From: Agrobacterium tumefaciens str. B6
Lineage (GTDB): Bacteria; Pseudomonadota; Alphaproteobacteria; Rhizobiales; Rhizobiaceae
Direction: 5' to 3'
NCBI RefSeq assembly: GCF_001541315.1
Contig: NZ_LMVK01000034.1
Span: forward strand, 124,001-188,000
Length of the DNA: 64,000 nucleotides
The notes under the pieces are model-generated. The model searched no databases and had not been told where the DNA came from. It worked only from the letters and a program-made list of their open reading frames with translations. Made by a program: the position numbers and the translations under genes. Positions 49,150 through 58,229 of this stretch are shown piece by piece; positions within the stretch are counted from its first letter, which is position 1; each line of letters begins with the position of its first letter.

Positions 49150-50250
49150 ATGACGACACCGCTTGCGCAACGTATCAAATCACTTATCCGGCTCAACGGT
49201 CCGCTCAGCGTTACCGACTACTTTTCGCTCTGCCTCGCCGACCCTGAACACGGTTATTACAAGAGCCGCGAACCCTTCGGCCGTTCGGGTGATTTCATCA
49301 CCGCGCCAGAGGTCAGCCAGCTTTTCGGCGAAATGCTCGGGGTCTTCGTGGTCCATGCCTGGCAGCGGCATGGTGCGCCCGCACAAACGCAGCTGGTGGA
49401 AATCGGCCCCGGCCGCGGCACCATGATGTCGGATATGCTGCGCGTCGTCCGCCGCATCGCGCCGCCGCTTTATGAGACGATGCGAGTGCATCTGGTCGAA
49501 ACCAGCCCCCGCCTTTCCACCATCCAGAAAGAAACGCTGGCAGAACATGCGGACAGGCTGACATGGCATGACAGTTTCGACGACGTGCCGGATGGTTTCC
49601 TGCTGCTTGTCGCCAACGAACTCTTTGATGCCATTCCGATCCGGCAATTCGTCAGGACGCCGCAGGGTTTCCGCGAGCGCGTGGTCAGCCTCGATGCCAA
49701 TGACGAACTCGTCTTCTCGACGGGTCTTGCCAGCATAGACCCGTCCCTGCTGCCGCCGCAGCCCGAACAGCAGCCGCTCGGCGCCATATTCGAGATTGCA
49801 CCGGCCCGCGAAGCCGTGATGAACGCGATCTGCCAGCGCCTGTCCGCCCATGGCGGCACGGCGCTCGCCATTGATTACGGCCATCTGGTCGCCGGTTATG
49901 GCGACACGCTGCAGGCCATGCGCAACCACGCCTTCGACCCGGCACTTGCACATCCCGGCGAAGCCGATCTCACCAGCCATGTCGATTTCGAAAGCCTTGT
50001 GAAAACAGCCGAAGCGACCGGCGTGCATGTCAACGGCGCGCTGCGACAGGGCGATTTTCTGTATGGCCTCGGCCTCAAGGAAAGAGCAGGCGCGCTTGCG
50101 GCGAAGGCGACGCCCGACCAGACGCTTGAAATTGCCGAAGCGGTCAATCGCCTCGCCGGTGAAGGCGCCGGCAAGATGGGGGAACTTTTCAAGGTCATCG
50201 CCGTTTCAAGTCCCGCGCTTCATCTTCTGCCGTTTCGCGCGGTGGATTGA
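49150..50250 (+). CDS. SAM-dependent methyltransferase, MidA/NDUFAF7 family
   Basis: 366 residues. SAM-binding motif VEIGPGRGTMMSDML (about residue 78), with the conserved GDFITAPEVSQLFGEM upstream and HLVETSP after it. In eukaryotes the family methylates an arginine of the complex I subunit NDUFS2; the bacterial target is presumed similar. Part of the plus-strand run lgt - midA - pgeF - M24. Confidence 0.92.
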   Translation: MTTPLAQRIKSLIRLNGPLSVTDYFSLCLADPEHGYYKSREPFGRSGDFITAPEVSQLFGEMLGVFVVHAWQRHGAPAQTQLVEIGPGRGTMMSDMLRVVRRIAPPLYETMRVHLVETSPRLSTIQKETLAEHADRLTWHDSFDDVPDGFLLLVANELFDAIPIRQFVRTPQGFRERVVSLDANDELVFSTGLASIDPSLLPPQPEQQPLGAIFEIAPAREAVMNAICQRLSAHGGTALAIDYGHLVAGYGDTLQAMRNHAFDPALAHPGEADLTSHVDFESLVKTAEATGVHVNGALRQGDFLYGLGLKERAGALAAKATPDQTLEIAEAVNRLAGEGAGKMGELFKVIAVSSPALHLLPFRAVD

Positions 50251-50401
50251 CAGCGCAACAACCTCTGGGCCAACATCGCCGCGACACACGAAGCAGGCAC
50301 ACTGCATCACACGCGCCGCGCAACGCCGCGGCAACCGGAAACATCTCGCTTAACCGTAGCTCACTGGCCAACAGCGATATTCTCCAAGGAACTCCCGCAC
50401 C

Positions 50402-51196
50402 ATGCAGAACGCAACGCTGCCGCTCCCGCTCCAGTCCCCCCTGCTCGCCGCGTCAGGTGAAAACCGTGTCCGCCACGGTTTCTTCACACGGCAGGGCGGC
50501 GTCTCGGAAGGGCTTTATCAGGGCCTCAATGTCGGCCTCGGCTCCCAGGATGAACCCGAAAAGGTACAGGAAAACCGCCGGCGCGTGACGCAATGGTTCG
50601 GCCTGCCCTCAGGCCGCCTCGCCACCGTGCATCAGGTCCATTCCCCCGATGTCCTCGTGGTCGATGACACCTATGACGGCAGCCGCCCGCAGGCGGACGC
50701 CATGGTGACGGCAACGCCGGGTTTCGTGCTGGGCGTGCTGAGCGCCGATTGCGGCCCGATCCTGTTTGCCGACGTGGAAGCGGGTGTCGTGGGTGCCGCC
50801 CATGCCGGCTGGAAGGGCGCGCTCTTCGGCGTGCTTGAAAATACCATCGAGACCATGACGAAGCTCGGCGCCAGCCGCGAGCGGATCGCTGCCTCGCTCG
50901 GGCCTTCCATCAGCCAGAGCAATTATGAGGTCGGGCCGGAATATGTGGCGCGCTTCACCGATATCGATCCGGCCTATGCGGATTATTTCGCCGAGACGGA
51001 GAAACAGGGCCACGCCCTGTTCGACCTCAAGCAATTCACCATCGACCGCCTGACCAACGCCGGCGTGAAGGCGGAAAATCTCGGCCTCTGCACTTATCCG
51101 GACGAAGAGCGGTTCTATTCCTATCGCCGCACGACCCACCGCGCCGAACCCGATTATGGCCGGCAGATTTCCGCAATCGCAATTCTGGAGGACTGA
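50402..51196 (+). CDS. pgeF: PgeF/YfiH laccase-domain purine nucleoside phosphorylase-like protein
   Basis: 264 residues. Conserved zinc/copper-binding motifs VHQVHSPDV, LSADCGPILF and AAHAGWKGALFG, ending FYSYRRTTHRAEPDYGRQISAIAI. The family was called polyphenol oxidase; members cleave purine nucleosides or hydrolyse a misincorporated peptidoglycan residue. The stop codon lies one base before the ATG of the M24 gene. Confidence 0.93.
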   Translation: MQNATLPLPLQSPLLAASGENRVRHGFFTRQGGVSEGLYQGLNVGLGSQDEPEKVQENRRRVTQWFGLPSGRLATVHQVHSPDVLVVDDTYDGSRPQADAMVTATPGFVLGVLSADCGPILFADVEAGVVGAAHAGWKGALFGVLENTIETMTKLGASRERIAASLGPSISQSNYEVGPEYVARFTDIDPAYADYFAETEKQGHALFDLKQFTIDRLTNAGVKAENLGLCTYPDEERFYSYRRTTHRAEPDYGRQISAIAILED

Positions 51197-51197
51197 T

Positions 51198-52349
51198 ATG
51201 GCCCTGCATTTCGAGCTTTCGGAATTCGATGCCCGTCGCGAGCGGCTGCTCGCGAAAATGGCCGACGAGAAGCTGGACGCGCTGCTGCTTTTCGCGCAGG
51301 AAAGCATGTATTGGCTGACCGGCTACGACACTTTCGGCTACTGCTTCTTCCAGACGCTGGTGGTCAAGTCGGACGGCTCCATGACGCTGCTGACCCGTTC
51401 AGCGGATCTGCGGCAGGCCCGCAATACCTCCATCGTCGAAAATATCCTCATCTGGGTCGATCGGCCAAATGCCGACCCGACACTCGACCTGAAGAACCTG
51501 CTGAGCGATCTCGACCTGCTCGGCGCAAAGATCGGGGTGGAGTACGACACCCATGGCATGACCGGCCGTGTCGCCCGGCTGCTGGACAACCAGCTCGCCA
51601 GCTTCTGCCAGATGAGCGACGCCTCCTATCTCGTCAGCACGCTCAGGCTCGTCAAAAGCCCCGCCGAGATCGCCTATGCGCGCAAGGCAGGCCAACTGGC
51701 CGACGATGCGCTGGACGCGGCTTTACCGCTGATCAAGCCCGGCGCGGACGAAGCCGCGATCCTGGCGGCGATGCAGGGCGCGGTGCTGGCCGGCGGCGGC
51801 GATTATCCCGCCAATGAATTCATCATCGGCTCCGGCGCGGATGCGCTGCTGTGCCGTTACAAGGCAGGCCGTCGCAGGCTCGACGCCAAGGATCAGCTGA
51901 CGCTCGAATGGGCTGGCGTCAGCGCCCACTACCATGCCGCCATGATGCGCACGGTGGTGATCGGCGAACAGGATTTCCGCCAGAAGGAGCTTTACAGCGC
52001 CTGCTTGCAAACCCTCACCGCCATCGAAGAAGTGCTCCACCCCGGCAAGACTTTTGGCGATGTCTTCGACGTCCATGCCCGCGTCATGGACGAACGCGGA
52101 TTGACCCGCCACCGGCTGAACTCCTGCGGTTATTCGCTGGGTGCGCGTTTCTCGCCCTCCTGGATGGAGCATCAGATGTTCCACGCCGGCAATCCGCAGG
52201 AAATCACCGCCGACATGACGCTGTTCGTGCATATGATCGTGATGGATTCCGATTCCGGCACGGCCATGACACTTGGCCAGACCTATCTGACCACCGACGG
52301 CGCGCCGGAGCCGCTCTCGCGACACAACCTCGATCTTCTCACAGCTTAA
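51198..52349 (+). CDS. M24 (creatinase/Xaa-Pro peptidase-like) protein lacking metal ligands
   Basis: 383 residues. N-terminal creatinase-type domain (DALLLFAQESMYWLTGYDTFGYCFFQ) and pita-bread C-terminal domain (ANEFIIGSGADALLCRYKAGRRRL, LTLEWAGVSAHYHAAMMRTVVIG). The two Asp ligands of metallopeptidases (usual pattern D-x10-D) are not present in the corresponding LTLEWAGVSAHYHAAMMRT, as in creatinase and ectoine hydrolase, which act without metal. A C-N hydrolase role is therefore likelier than proline peptidase; the substrate is unknown. One base after pgeF. Confidence 0.87.
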   Translation: MALHFELSEFDARRERLLAKMADEKLDALLLFAQESMYWLTGYDTFGYCFFQTLVVKSDGSMTLLTRSADLRQARNTSIVENILIWVDRPNADPTLDLKNLLSDLDLLGAKIGVEYDTHGMTGRVARLLDNQLASFCQMSDASYLVSTLRLVKSPAEIAYARKAGQLADDALDAALPLIKPGADEAAILAAMQGAVLAGGGDYPANEFIIGSGADALLCRYKAGRRRLDAKDQLTLEWAGVSAHYHAAMMRTVVIGEQDFRQKELYSACLQTLTAIEEVLHPGKTFGDVFDVHARVMDERGLTRHRLNSCGYSLGARFSPSWMEHQMFHAGNPQEITADMTLFVHMIVMDSDSGTAMTLGQTYLTTDGAPEPLSRHNLDLLTA

Positions 52350-52421
52350 ATCGCCACCGGGTTTGACAGAGCGGGAAAACCGCCCTTACATTGCGCCACC
52401 TTGGGCAAGAAGGAGCGGAAC

Positions 52422-52442
52422 ATGAGAGGGAAAATCGCATGA
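52422..52442 (+). CDS. Possible six-codon leader ORF
   Basis: ATG AGA GGG AAA ATC GCA TGA. It has the best ribosome-binding site of the area (AAGGAGCGGAAC just upstream), and its stop overlaps the start of the lipoprotein gene as ATGA. It could couple translation to that gene. No functional peptide is implied. Confidence 0.4.
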   Translation: MRGKIA

Positions 52443-53187
52443 GCCGGACGGGGTTCACCCCCCTTTGTCTGGCCGTCTTTGTTCCAGCGCTTGTCCTGGC
52501 CCTGTCAGGCTGCAACACGACGGAAGCGCTGACACCGCGGGTGGATGTCGGCCATACCCCCTCGCAATCGACACCGGTACCGCAGGGCGCTCCCGCCCAG
52601 ATGGCCGCCGCCGCCGCCCGGGCCCCCCGGGCGCCCCGGCAACCGCGACACCCGTTCCCGCCTATGCACCGCAAAACTCGCTGCAGGCGCAGGCACAGGC
52701 GCTGTCCAATGGCAGCCAGTATGGCGAACCGCTTCGCCAGAACCAGACCGCAGCCCAGCCCGCCGCAACCGCGCAATCCGCCCCCTCGCAGCAGACGGCG
52801 TCACTTGCGCCCGCCTCCTCGGCAAACTCGATCCGCTTCCTGCCCATCATCGGCGCACCCGTTCAGGCGGTGACGCCGCTATCGCGCCAGCTCGGGGCCG
52901 AAGCGCGGGCGAAGGGGTTGACCATCCGCGCCTCAAACGACAATTCGGCCGAAAATATCCTGAAGGGATATTTCTCCGCCTTTGCCGATGGCGGCAAGGT
53001 CAATATCGTGTACGTCTGGGACATTCTCGACGCCAATGGCGTGCGGCTGCATCGCCTGCAGGGACAGGAGGCGGTGACGGCAAAAGGCAGCGATCCATGG
53101 GCCGCTGTGACCGACAGGGTCATGCAGGATATCGCTGCAAAAACACTCAACGATTATTCATCATGGAAGCAATCTCAACGCGGATGA
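52439..53187 (+). pseudogene. Lipoprotein gene interrupted by a one-base frameshift
   Basis: The 5' part (from ATG 52439) encodes a lipoprotein signal ending in the lipobox LSGC and a short linker (NTTEALTPRVDVGHTPSQST). Near the run of six C at 52623-52628 this frame turns into Arg/Pro-rich nonsense. The next frame takes up with PATATPVPAYAPQNSLQAQ, a Gln/Ala-rich linker and a folded C-terminal domain (IRFLPIIGAPVQAVTPLSRQL ... VTDRVMQDIAAKTLNDYSSW) to the stop at 53187. One extra C would restore a single ~250-residue protein. Sequencing error, phase variation or a real mutation are all possible. Function unknown. Confidence 0.75.
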
Positions 53188-53407
53188 GGTGAATCGACGG
53201 GAGAAGTCACAGAGATTTCACGAAAATCATTGCGAAAGCGCGGAGTCCTCTTGCAATCGGAAGCAACAGCGCTATTAAGGCGCGCATGGCAACAAGGCGT
53301 ATCCGGCAAAGGCTTTTCAGCCGGATGTTCCTCCCCTTGAACGACGCTTGGTTACGGTGGATTGAGCCCCGTGGCGCAAGGCGATGGCATGGAAACAGGC
53401 GGCCGCA

Positions 53408-54340
53408 ATGAAGGTTTTCGCAGGCAATTCGAACCGGCACCTTGCCGAAGCGATCTGCAAGTATCTTAATGTTCCTCTCGGAAATGCCACTGTAAAGCGG
53501 TTTGCTGACCAGGAAATATTCGTAGAAATCAGCGAAAATGTGCGTGGTGAGGACGTTTTTATCGTCCAGTCCACCTCTTTCCCGGCAAATGATCACCTGA
53601 TGGAACTTCTCATCATGATCGATGCCATGCGCCGCTCCTCGGCCAAGCGCATCACGGCGGTGCTACCCTATTTCGGTTACGCCCGCCAGGACCGCAAGGC
53701 CGGGCCCCGCACCCCGATTTCCGCCAAGCTCGTTGCCAATCTGATTACCGAAGCCGGCGCCGACCGCGTTCTCACCCTCGATCTTCATGCCGGCCAGATT
53801 CAGGGCTTCTTCGATATCCCCACCGACAATCTCTTCGCAGCACCAATTCTCGCCCGCGACGTGAAGGACCATTACGACACCAACAATGTCATGGTCGTTT
53901 CACCAGATGTCGGCGGCGTGGTCCGCGCCCGCGCACTCGCCAAACGTCTCGACTGTCTTCTGGCCATCGTTGACAAGCGCCGTGACCGTCCGGGCGAATC
54001 CGAAGTCATGAACGTCATCGGCGATGTCTCCGGCAAGGACTGCATTCTCATTGACGATATCGTCGATTCCGGCGGCACGCTCTGCAACGCCGCTGAAGCG
54101 CTGCTGAAAAAGGGCGCGACGAGCGTCACCGCCTATATCACCCACGGCGTGCTTTCCGGCGGCGCGGTTGCGCGTGTGGCCTCCTCGAAGCTGCGCGAAC
54201 TCGTCATCACCGACAGCATCCAGCCGACCACCGGTGTCCAGTCCGCGCATAATATCCGCGTGGTCAGCACCGCAGGCCTGCTCGGCGAGGCAATCAACCG
54301 CACCGCACAGGAACAGTCGGTTTCCGGCCTGTTCGACTAA
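53408..54340 (+). CDS. prs: Ribose-phosphate pyrophosphokinase
   Basis: 310 residues. Makes PRPP for nucleotides, His and Trp. Starts [16 protein letters not shown]; flexible loop [14 protein letters not shown], metal site [20 protein letters not shown], and PRPP motif [18 protein letters not shown]. Normal length. An ATG at 53384 would add eight atypical residues, so I used 53408. Confidence 0.97.
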   Translation: MKVFAGNSNRHLAEAICKYLNVPLGNATVKRFADQEIFVEISENVRGEDVFIVQSTSFPANDHLMELLIMIDAMRRSSAKRITAVLPYFGYARQDRKAGPRTPISAKLVANLITEAGADRVLTLDLHAGQIQGFFDIPTDNLFAAPILARDVKDHYDTNNVMVVSPDVGGVVRARALAKRLDCLLAIVDKRRDRPGESEVMNVIGDVSGKDCILIDDIVDSGGTLCNAAEALLKKGATSVTAYITHGVLSGGAVARVASSKLRELVITDSIQPTTGVQSAHNIRVVSTAGLLGEAINRTAQEQSVSGLFD

Positions 54341-54422
54341 AGAACTTCGCCAATCGCCTTAGCGCTGCCTGCTGCTGTCCGGTTTAATTTCCGGGCAGGC
54401 TGCGATCGGGCTGACATTCTCT

Positions 54423-54515
54423 CGGCGTCATCCTCGGCTCTGCGCCGAGGTTTCAGTCACGTTGAATAAAATCATTAGGTTGCAGATCCTCGAGACAAGC
54501 CCGAGGATGATGCAG
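54423..54515. repeat. Two hairpin arms of the mosaic repeat family
   Basis: GTCATCCTCGGCTCTGCGCCGAGG (54428-54450 region) and ATCCTCGAGACAAGCCCGAGGAT (54486-54508) are separated by unrelated AT-rich sequence. The second carries the ACAAG loop and CCCGAGGA stem also found in the copy at 14530-14660. Lies between prs and the convergent PAP2 gene. Confidence 0.6.
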
Positions 54516-54571
54516 GAGTGTCTGGCGTTCTTCGCCATTCATCGCATTGATGCAGCGCCCCGACCTTCCGC

Positions 54572-55420
54572 TTAAGACGAGGCCGCACCCGCATCCGGGG
54601 GCCGCTGCAGACGGGAGGCGGCGGCCTTGATTTTCGGCCACCAGCGCCGAACCCGGGTCAGGACGGCATGGCGACCGTTACGCCAGATGCTGACCGTATC
54701 GGCCGAGACGGCGTCACCGGTGAACAAGTGACGGTGTCGGTTTACCGCCAGTACCCGGTAGAGAAACAGGGTCGTCAGGGCGGAAAAGAGGATGGACATC
54801 ACCACATCGCTGAGGAAATGCCCACCGGCCGCAATGCGCAAACCGGACATGAGGATGATCATGCCGACGGCAATGCTTCCCATCATGAACCGTCCGGGCC
54901 ATTGCAGCCGGGGCCAGACGAGCACGCAGAGCGGCAGGAAGAAACTGGCGATCAGGGCGGTTTCACCTGAGGAAAACGAGCAGTTTGAATAACATTGCGT
55001 GCTGAACTGGAAAGGCGGCGTGAAAAGCTGCTGCCCGCCGAACTCGGTAACGCTGAACGGGCGGGCGCGACCGATCGTCGCCTTCAGCACGCCATTGACG
55101 AAAAGACCGGCACAGAGGATCACGGGCCCGCACAGGAAGGCCCAGACGCGCCATCCGGTTCTCTGTAGAGTACCCAGCCGCAGATTGCCGACAAGGATCA
55201 CGAAAACCAGAAGAGTGGCAAGCTCCGTACCTTCACGCAGCGTATCCCGCAGCCATTCGGGAAACGGTTCACGGCCGGACCATGGCTGCTCGACGGGAGA
55301 GAAAAACAGCGCGGAGAACCTGAGATCGATGGAGGGAAAAGTCGCAAACAGGATGACGATTGCCAATGTGGCGAGTGTCAGCCAGATCGTGATCCGCATA
55401 TGCGAAAGATCATTGTCCAT
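54572..55420 (-). CDS. PAP2 family membrane phosphatase
   Basis: 282 residues, six membrane segments. Lipid phosphatase motifs KATIGRARP (KxxxxxxRP-like), CSFSSGETA (the PSGH position reads SSGE) and GLRIAAGGHFLSDV (SRxxxxxHxxxD-like). Candidate substrates are lipid A or polyprenyl (di)phosphates. Its ATG lies inside the upstream glycosyltransferase gene (11-bp overlap), so it is the last gene of the four-gene operon. The PSGH His replaced by Glu is also seen in LpxE/LpxF-like enzymes' relatives but should be checked. Confidence 0.86.
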   Translation of the reverse strand: MDNDLSHMRITIWLTLATLAIVILFATFPSIDLRFSALFFSPVEQPWSGREPFPEWLRDTLREGTELATLLVFVILVGNLRLGTLQRTGWRVWAFLCGPVILCAGLFVNGVLKATIGRARPFSVTEFGGQQLFTPPFQFSTQCYSNCSFSSGETALIASFFLPLCVLVWPRLQWPGRFMMGSIAVGMIILMSGLRIAAGGHFLSDVVMSILFSALTTLFLYRVLAVNRHRHLFTGDAVSADTVSIWRNGRHAVLTRVRRWWPKIKAAASRLQRPPDAGAASS

Positions 55421-56918
55421 TGCTGCCCTCCGGCATGCATTTCGGTAGCAGGCGCCAGAGGCCGATTTCCCTGCCCTCGAGGAAACCCGGCCCGGCGGTC
55501 CAGCGCGCAACCGGCGCTTCGCCGACAAGGCAGGCCGGCAGACCATCCGCGCTTGCCAGGAACAGGGGATTTTTCGCCTCGCCAGCTTTCAGCGGATAAA
55601 GAAGAGCATAGTGACTGGAGGGCACGCCGGTTTCGGGCAATGCCCGCGTCAGCACCTGTTTTTCGTCCCGCAATTGATAAAAAAGCTCGGCCAGTATCGA
55701 ACGATCATTGGCGACGATGGCATCCGCCCCCGCCTCGCGCGCCCGTGACAGGCCGGTCGACACCAGCTCGGCGCGCCCGAGATACCGCGCCATCGCCAGT
55801 TCACCTTTGGGCAGGCGCAATTGCGTTCCGGCAATGGTCATCAGCGGCAGCACGACGGCCACGATGCCACCAAGCACGAGGGTGGACACGGTGAGCCAGC
55901 GCCGCGACGCCAGCACCGGCACCGCCAGAAGCACGCCGGCCGCATAGGCTCCGACCGCCCAGTTGGCAAGCGCCCGCGACATCAAACCCTGCGCGGTGAT
56001 CAGCAGAACGATCGGCACCGAAAGCGCGACCAGCGCCCGGGCTTCACCGGTCCTGGCACGAATTGTCGCGACGATCATGCCAGCGAAAACGAGTGGCCCG
56101 ACCACGCCCGCCTGCGAGAAGAAGAACTCCAGCGCGGAGCCGATCTTCAGCTGGACGCCATGCCAGTTCGCATTGTCGGCCGTGTGGCGTGCGGTCATGA
56201 AATCATGCGCAGCGTTCCACCACAGATTGGGCGCGATGACGGCAACGCAGACCAGTGCCGCAATCGCCGCGTCACGCAGCCGGATGCGCCATGCCTCGCA
56301 AAGCCAGCCGGCGGCGATGAAGCAGGGCAGAAAATAGATCATCGCATATTTCGACATCAGCCCGAGGCCGAAGCAGAGACCGAGAGCGATGCTCCAGCCA
56401 AACGCCGCCCTGCCCTCGCTACGGGCGAGCGCAAGCTTCCGCACCGAGATCATCGACAGCACGATGAACAGCATCATCGGCGTATCGGTCGAGATCAACA
56501 GGCTGCCGAGCGTCACGGCCGGCAAGGTTAGATAGATCACCGCAGCCAGCGAGCCCAGCCTGACATCGTAGATCATACGGCCCAGCACAAGGATCGCCGC
56601 CGCCGCCACGCCATGCACCACGGGTGCGGCCAGCCGCACCTGAAACGTGCCCTCGCCGCCGCCCAGAATGGTTGCCGCGCGAATGAGCCAGCCGATCAGC
56701 GGCGGCTTGGAATAGGCGCCGAGCGCCATCTCGCGGCCCCAGAGCCAATATTGCGCCTCATCGACAAAAAGGTCGGTGCGGTTGAAGGCCAGACCAAGGA
56801 CGCGCAGGGCGGTTACGAGGACAATCGCTGAAAACGCAAATGTCAGCCATCGGCGCTCATCGCCTGCCTGCGCATAAGGCATCGTCGCCGCCTCATGCAT
56901 GCTGGCGGCGTTCTGCAT
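55410..56918 (-). CDS. Glycosyltransferase family 39/83 (ArnT/PMT-like)
   Basis: 502 residues. GT-C fold with about twelve membrane segments. The first periplasmic loop carries the catalytic acidic sequence FVDEAQYWLWGREMALGAYSKPPLIGW, typical of ArnT-like enzymes that use polyprenyl-phosphate sugars, followed by GPFQ-like GTFQVRLAAPVVHG. A soluble C-terminal part ends SADGLPACLVGEAPVARW. Overlaps its upstream partner by 26 bp and its downstream partner by 11 bp. Likely moves a sugar from the lipid carrier made by the GT2 protein to lipid A, core or another periplasmic acceptor. Confidence 0.9.
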   Translation of the reverse strand: MQNAASMHEAATMPYAQAGDERRWLTFAFSAIVLVTALRVLGLAFNRTDLFVDEAQYWLWGREMALGAYSKPPLIGWLIRAATILGGGEGTFQVRLAAPVVHGVAAAAILVLGRMIYDVRLGSLAAVIYLTLPAVTLGSLLISTDTPMMLFIVLSMISVRKLALARSEGRAAFGWSIALGLCFGLGLMSKYAMIYFLPCFIAAGWLCEAWRIRLRDAAIAALVCVAVIAPNLWWNAAHDFMTARHTADNANWHGVQLKIGSALEFFFSQAGVVGPLVFAGMIVATIRARTGEARALVALSVPIVLLITAQGLMSRALANWAVGAYAAGVLLAVPVLASRRWLTVSTLVLGGIVAVVLPLMTIAGTQLRLPKGELAMARYLGRAELVSTGLSRAREAGADAIVANDRSILAELFYQLRDEKQVLTRALPETGVPSSHYALLYPLKAGEAKNPLFLASADGLPACLVGEAPVARWTAGPGFLEGREIGLWRLLPKCMPEGSNGQ

Positions 56919-57204
56919 GAATCAACCAGAGATTTCGGGCATAGATGAAAAGGCCGGAGGCCTGCCCGATGATAAAGACCGGATCGCGCCGCCAGATGGC
57001 GTAGGACAAAAGCACCAGACCGCCAATAACGGAAAAATACCAGAACGCCACGGGAATGACCGAGCGGTTGGCCCGTTCCGAGGAAATCCATTGAACCAGA
57101 AAACGCATGGTAAACAGCATCTGGCCCATGAAGCCGGTGCAGACCCACAGAAATTCCTTCCAGCTGTTCACATGCAGCATGGACCATAAAGCCGGTGCAT
57201 TCAC
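56893..57204 (-). CDS. Lipid A biosynthesis N-terminal (LAB_N) domain membrane protein
   Basis: 103 residues, three membrane segments. The LAB_N signature is clear: WVCTGFMGQMLFTMRFLVQWISSERANRSVIPVAFWYFSVIGGLVLL. The family regularly sits between a DPMS-like GT2 and a GT39 enzyme, perhaps as a carrier-lipid flipping or complex subunit; the exact role is not established. GTG start overlapping the GT2 stop by four bases (GTGA). Confidence 0.88.
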   Translation of the reverse strand: MNAPALWSMLHVNSWKEFLWVCTGFMGQMLFTMRFLVQWISSERANRSVIPVAFWYFSVIGGLVLLSYAIWRRDPVFIIGQASGLFIYARNLWLIHAERRQHA

Positions 57205-58040
57205 GGCAATGTCTCCGTTTTGAAAGTTTCAGCCCAGCTTGACCGCTTGCGCCGGCGCAAAAGCCAGGCGACACCGATCAGATCGTGGATGCCGACAAGC
57301 GCGCGGCCGATATTGGTGTAATGGGAATTTCCATGTAGCCGCGCCCGGTGCGTGACGTCGACATGGGCAACCTGCCAGCCGTCGCGACTGAACAGCGCCG
57401 GAAAATAGCGGTGGTGATGATCGAAATAGGGCAAGGCGAGATAGGCGTCGCGGCGGAAGGCCTTGAGACCGCAGCCTGTATCGCGCGTGCCATCCTTCAA
57501 TATCCGCGCCCGAAGCCCGTTGGCGAAGCGGGAGGAAAGGCGTTTTCCAAGCGTATCACGCCGGCCGACACGCTGGCCGGCGACGAGGCCGAGCCGGCTC
57601 GAGGCGCTGGCGGACAGAAGCGGCGCAAGAAGTGCCGGCAGATTGTCCGGCGGGTTTTGCCCGTCTCCATCAAGCATGCAGATGACAGCCGCTCGCGCCG
57701 CCTGCACGCCGCTATGGATCGCCGCCGATTGCCCGCCCTGGCGGTCATGCCGGACGAGCCGCAACATCGGATAACGGTCACCGAGCGCAAGCACCGCCTG
57801 AACCGTGCCGTCGGCAGATGCGTCGTCCACCACCACGATCTCGAAGGCGCCAACCGGCTGGCAGGCAGCAACGATCTCAGCCACGAGCGTTTCGACGCTC
57901 GCTTCCTCATTGTGCATCGGCACGACAACGGCGAAATCCGGCCTCGGTCTCACGCTGGCTCCGTTATATCCGTCTGCATTCAGTCCGCAGACATCATTGA
58001 TAGTGGCGAGAGAAGGAGCGCGAAAAGCTTGCATGAACAT
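57201..58040 (-). CDS. GT2 polyprenyl-phosphate glycosyltransferase (ArnC/DPMS-like)
   Basis: 279 residues. Begins with a ~35-residue leader, then the GT2 fold: VVVPMHNEEASVETLVAEI, VDDASADGT, RQGGQSAAIHSG, the DxD-type MLDGDGQNPPDN, and GCGLKAFRRDAY. No C-terminal membrane segments of ArnC type are seen, which suggests the LAB_N protein supplies the membrane part. First gene of the operon; divergent from the chemoreceptor gene. Confidence 0.88.
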   Translation of the reverse strand: MFMQAFRAPSLATINDVCGLNADGYNGASVRPRPDFAVVVPMHNEEASVETLVAEIVAACQPVGAFEIVVVDDASADGTVQAVLALGDRYPMLRLVRHDRQGGQSAAIHSGVQAARAAVICMLDGDGQNPPDNLPALLAPLLSASASSRLGLVAGQRVGRRDTLGKRLSSRFANGLRARILKDGTRDTGCGLKAFRRDAYLALPYFDHHHRYFPALFSRDGWQVAHVDVTHRARLHGNSHYTNIGRALVGIHDLIGVAWLLRRRKRSSWAETFKTETLP

Positions 58041-58229
58041 GAACAGCCGTTGAACTTCACCCGATATGCGCCCGTTCTATTGCAGTTTTATTACGGGAAA
58101 CGCCTCAGTGGCGGCCGGTTATTTTTTCACGGTATGCGGGAAATAATCGTACAATTCGCAGTGCTTTTAACGCGGCCGTAAGCAATTTTTGTCACCGTGC
58201 GCTCACGTTTTTTTGGGGGAGGAAACAGG

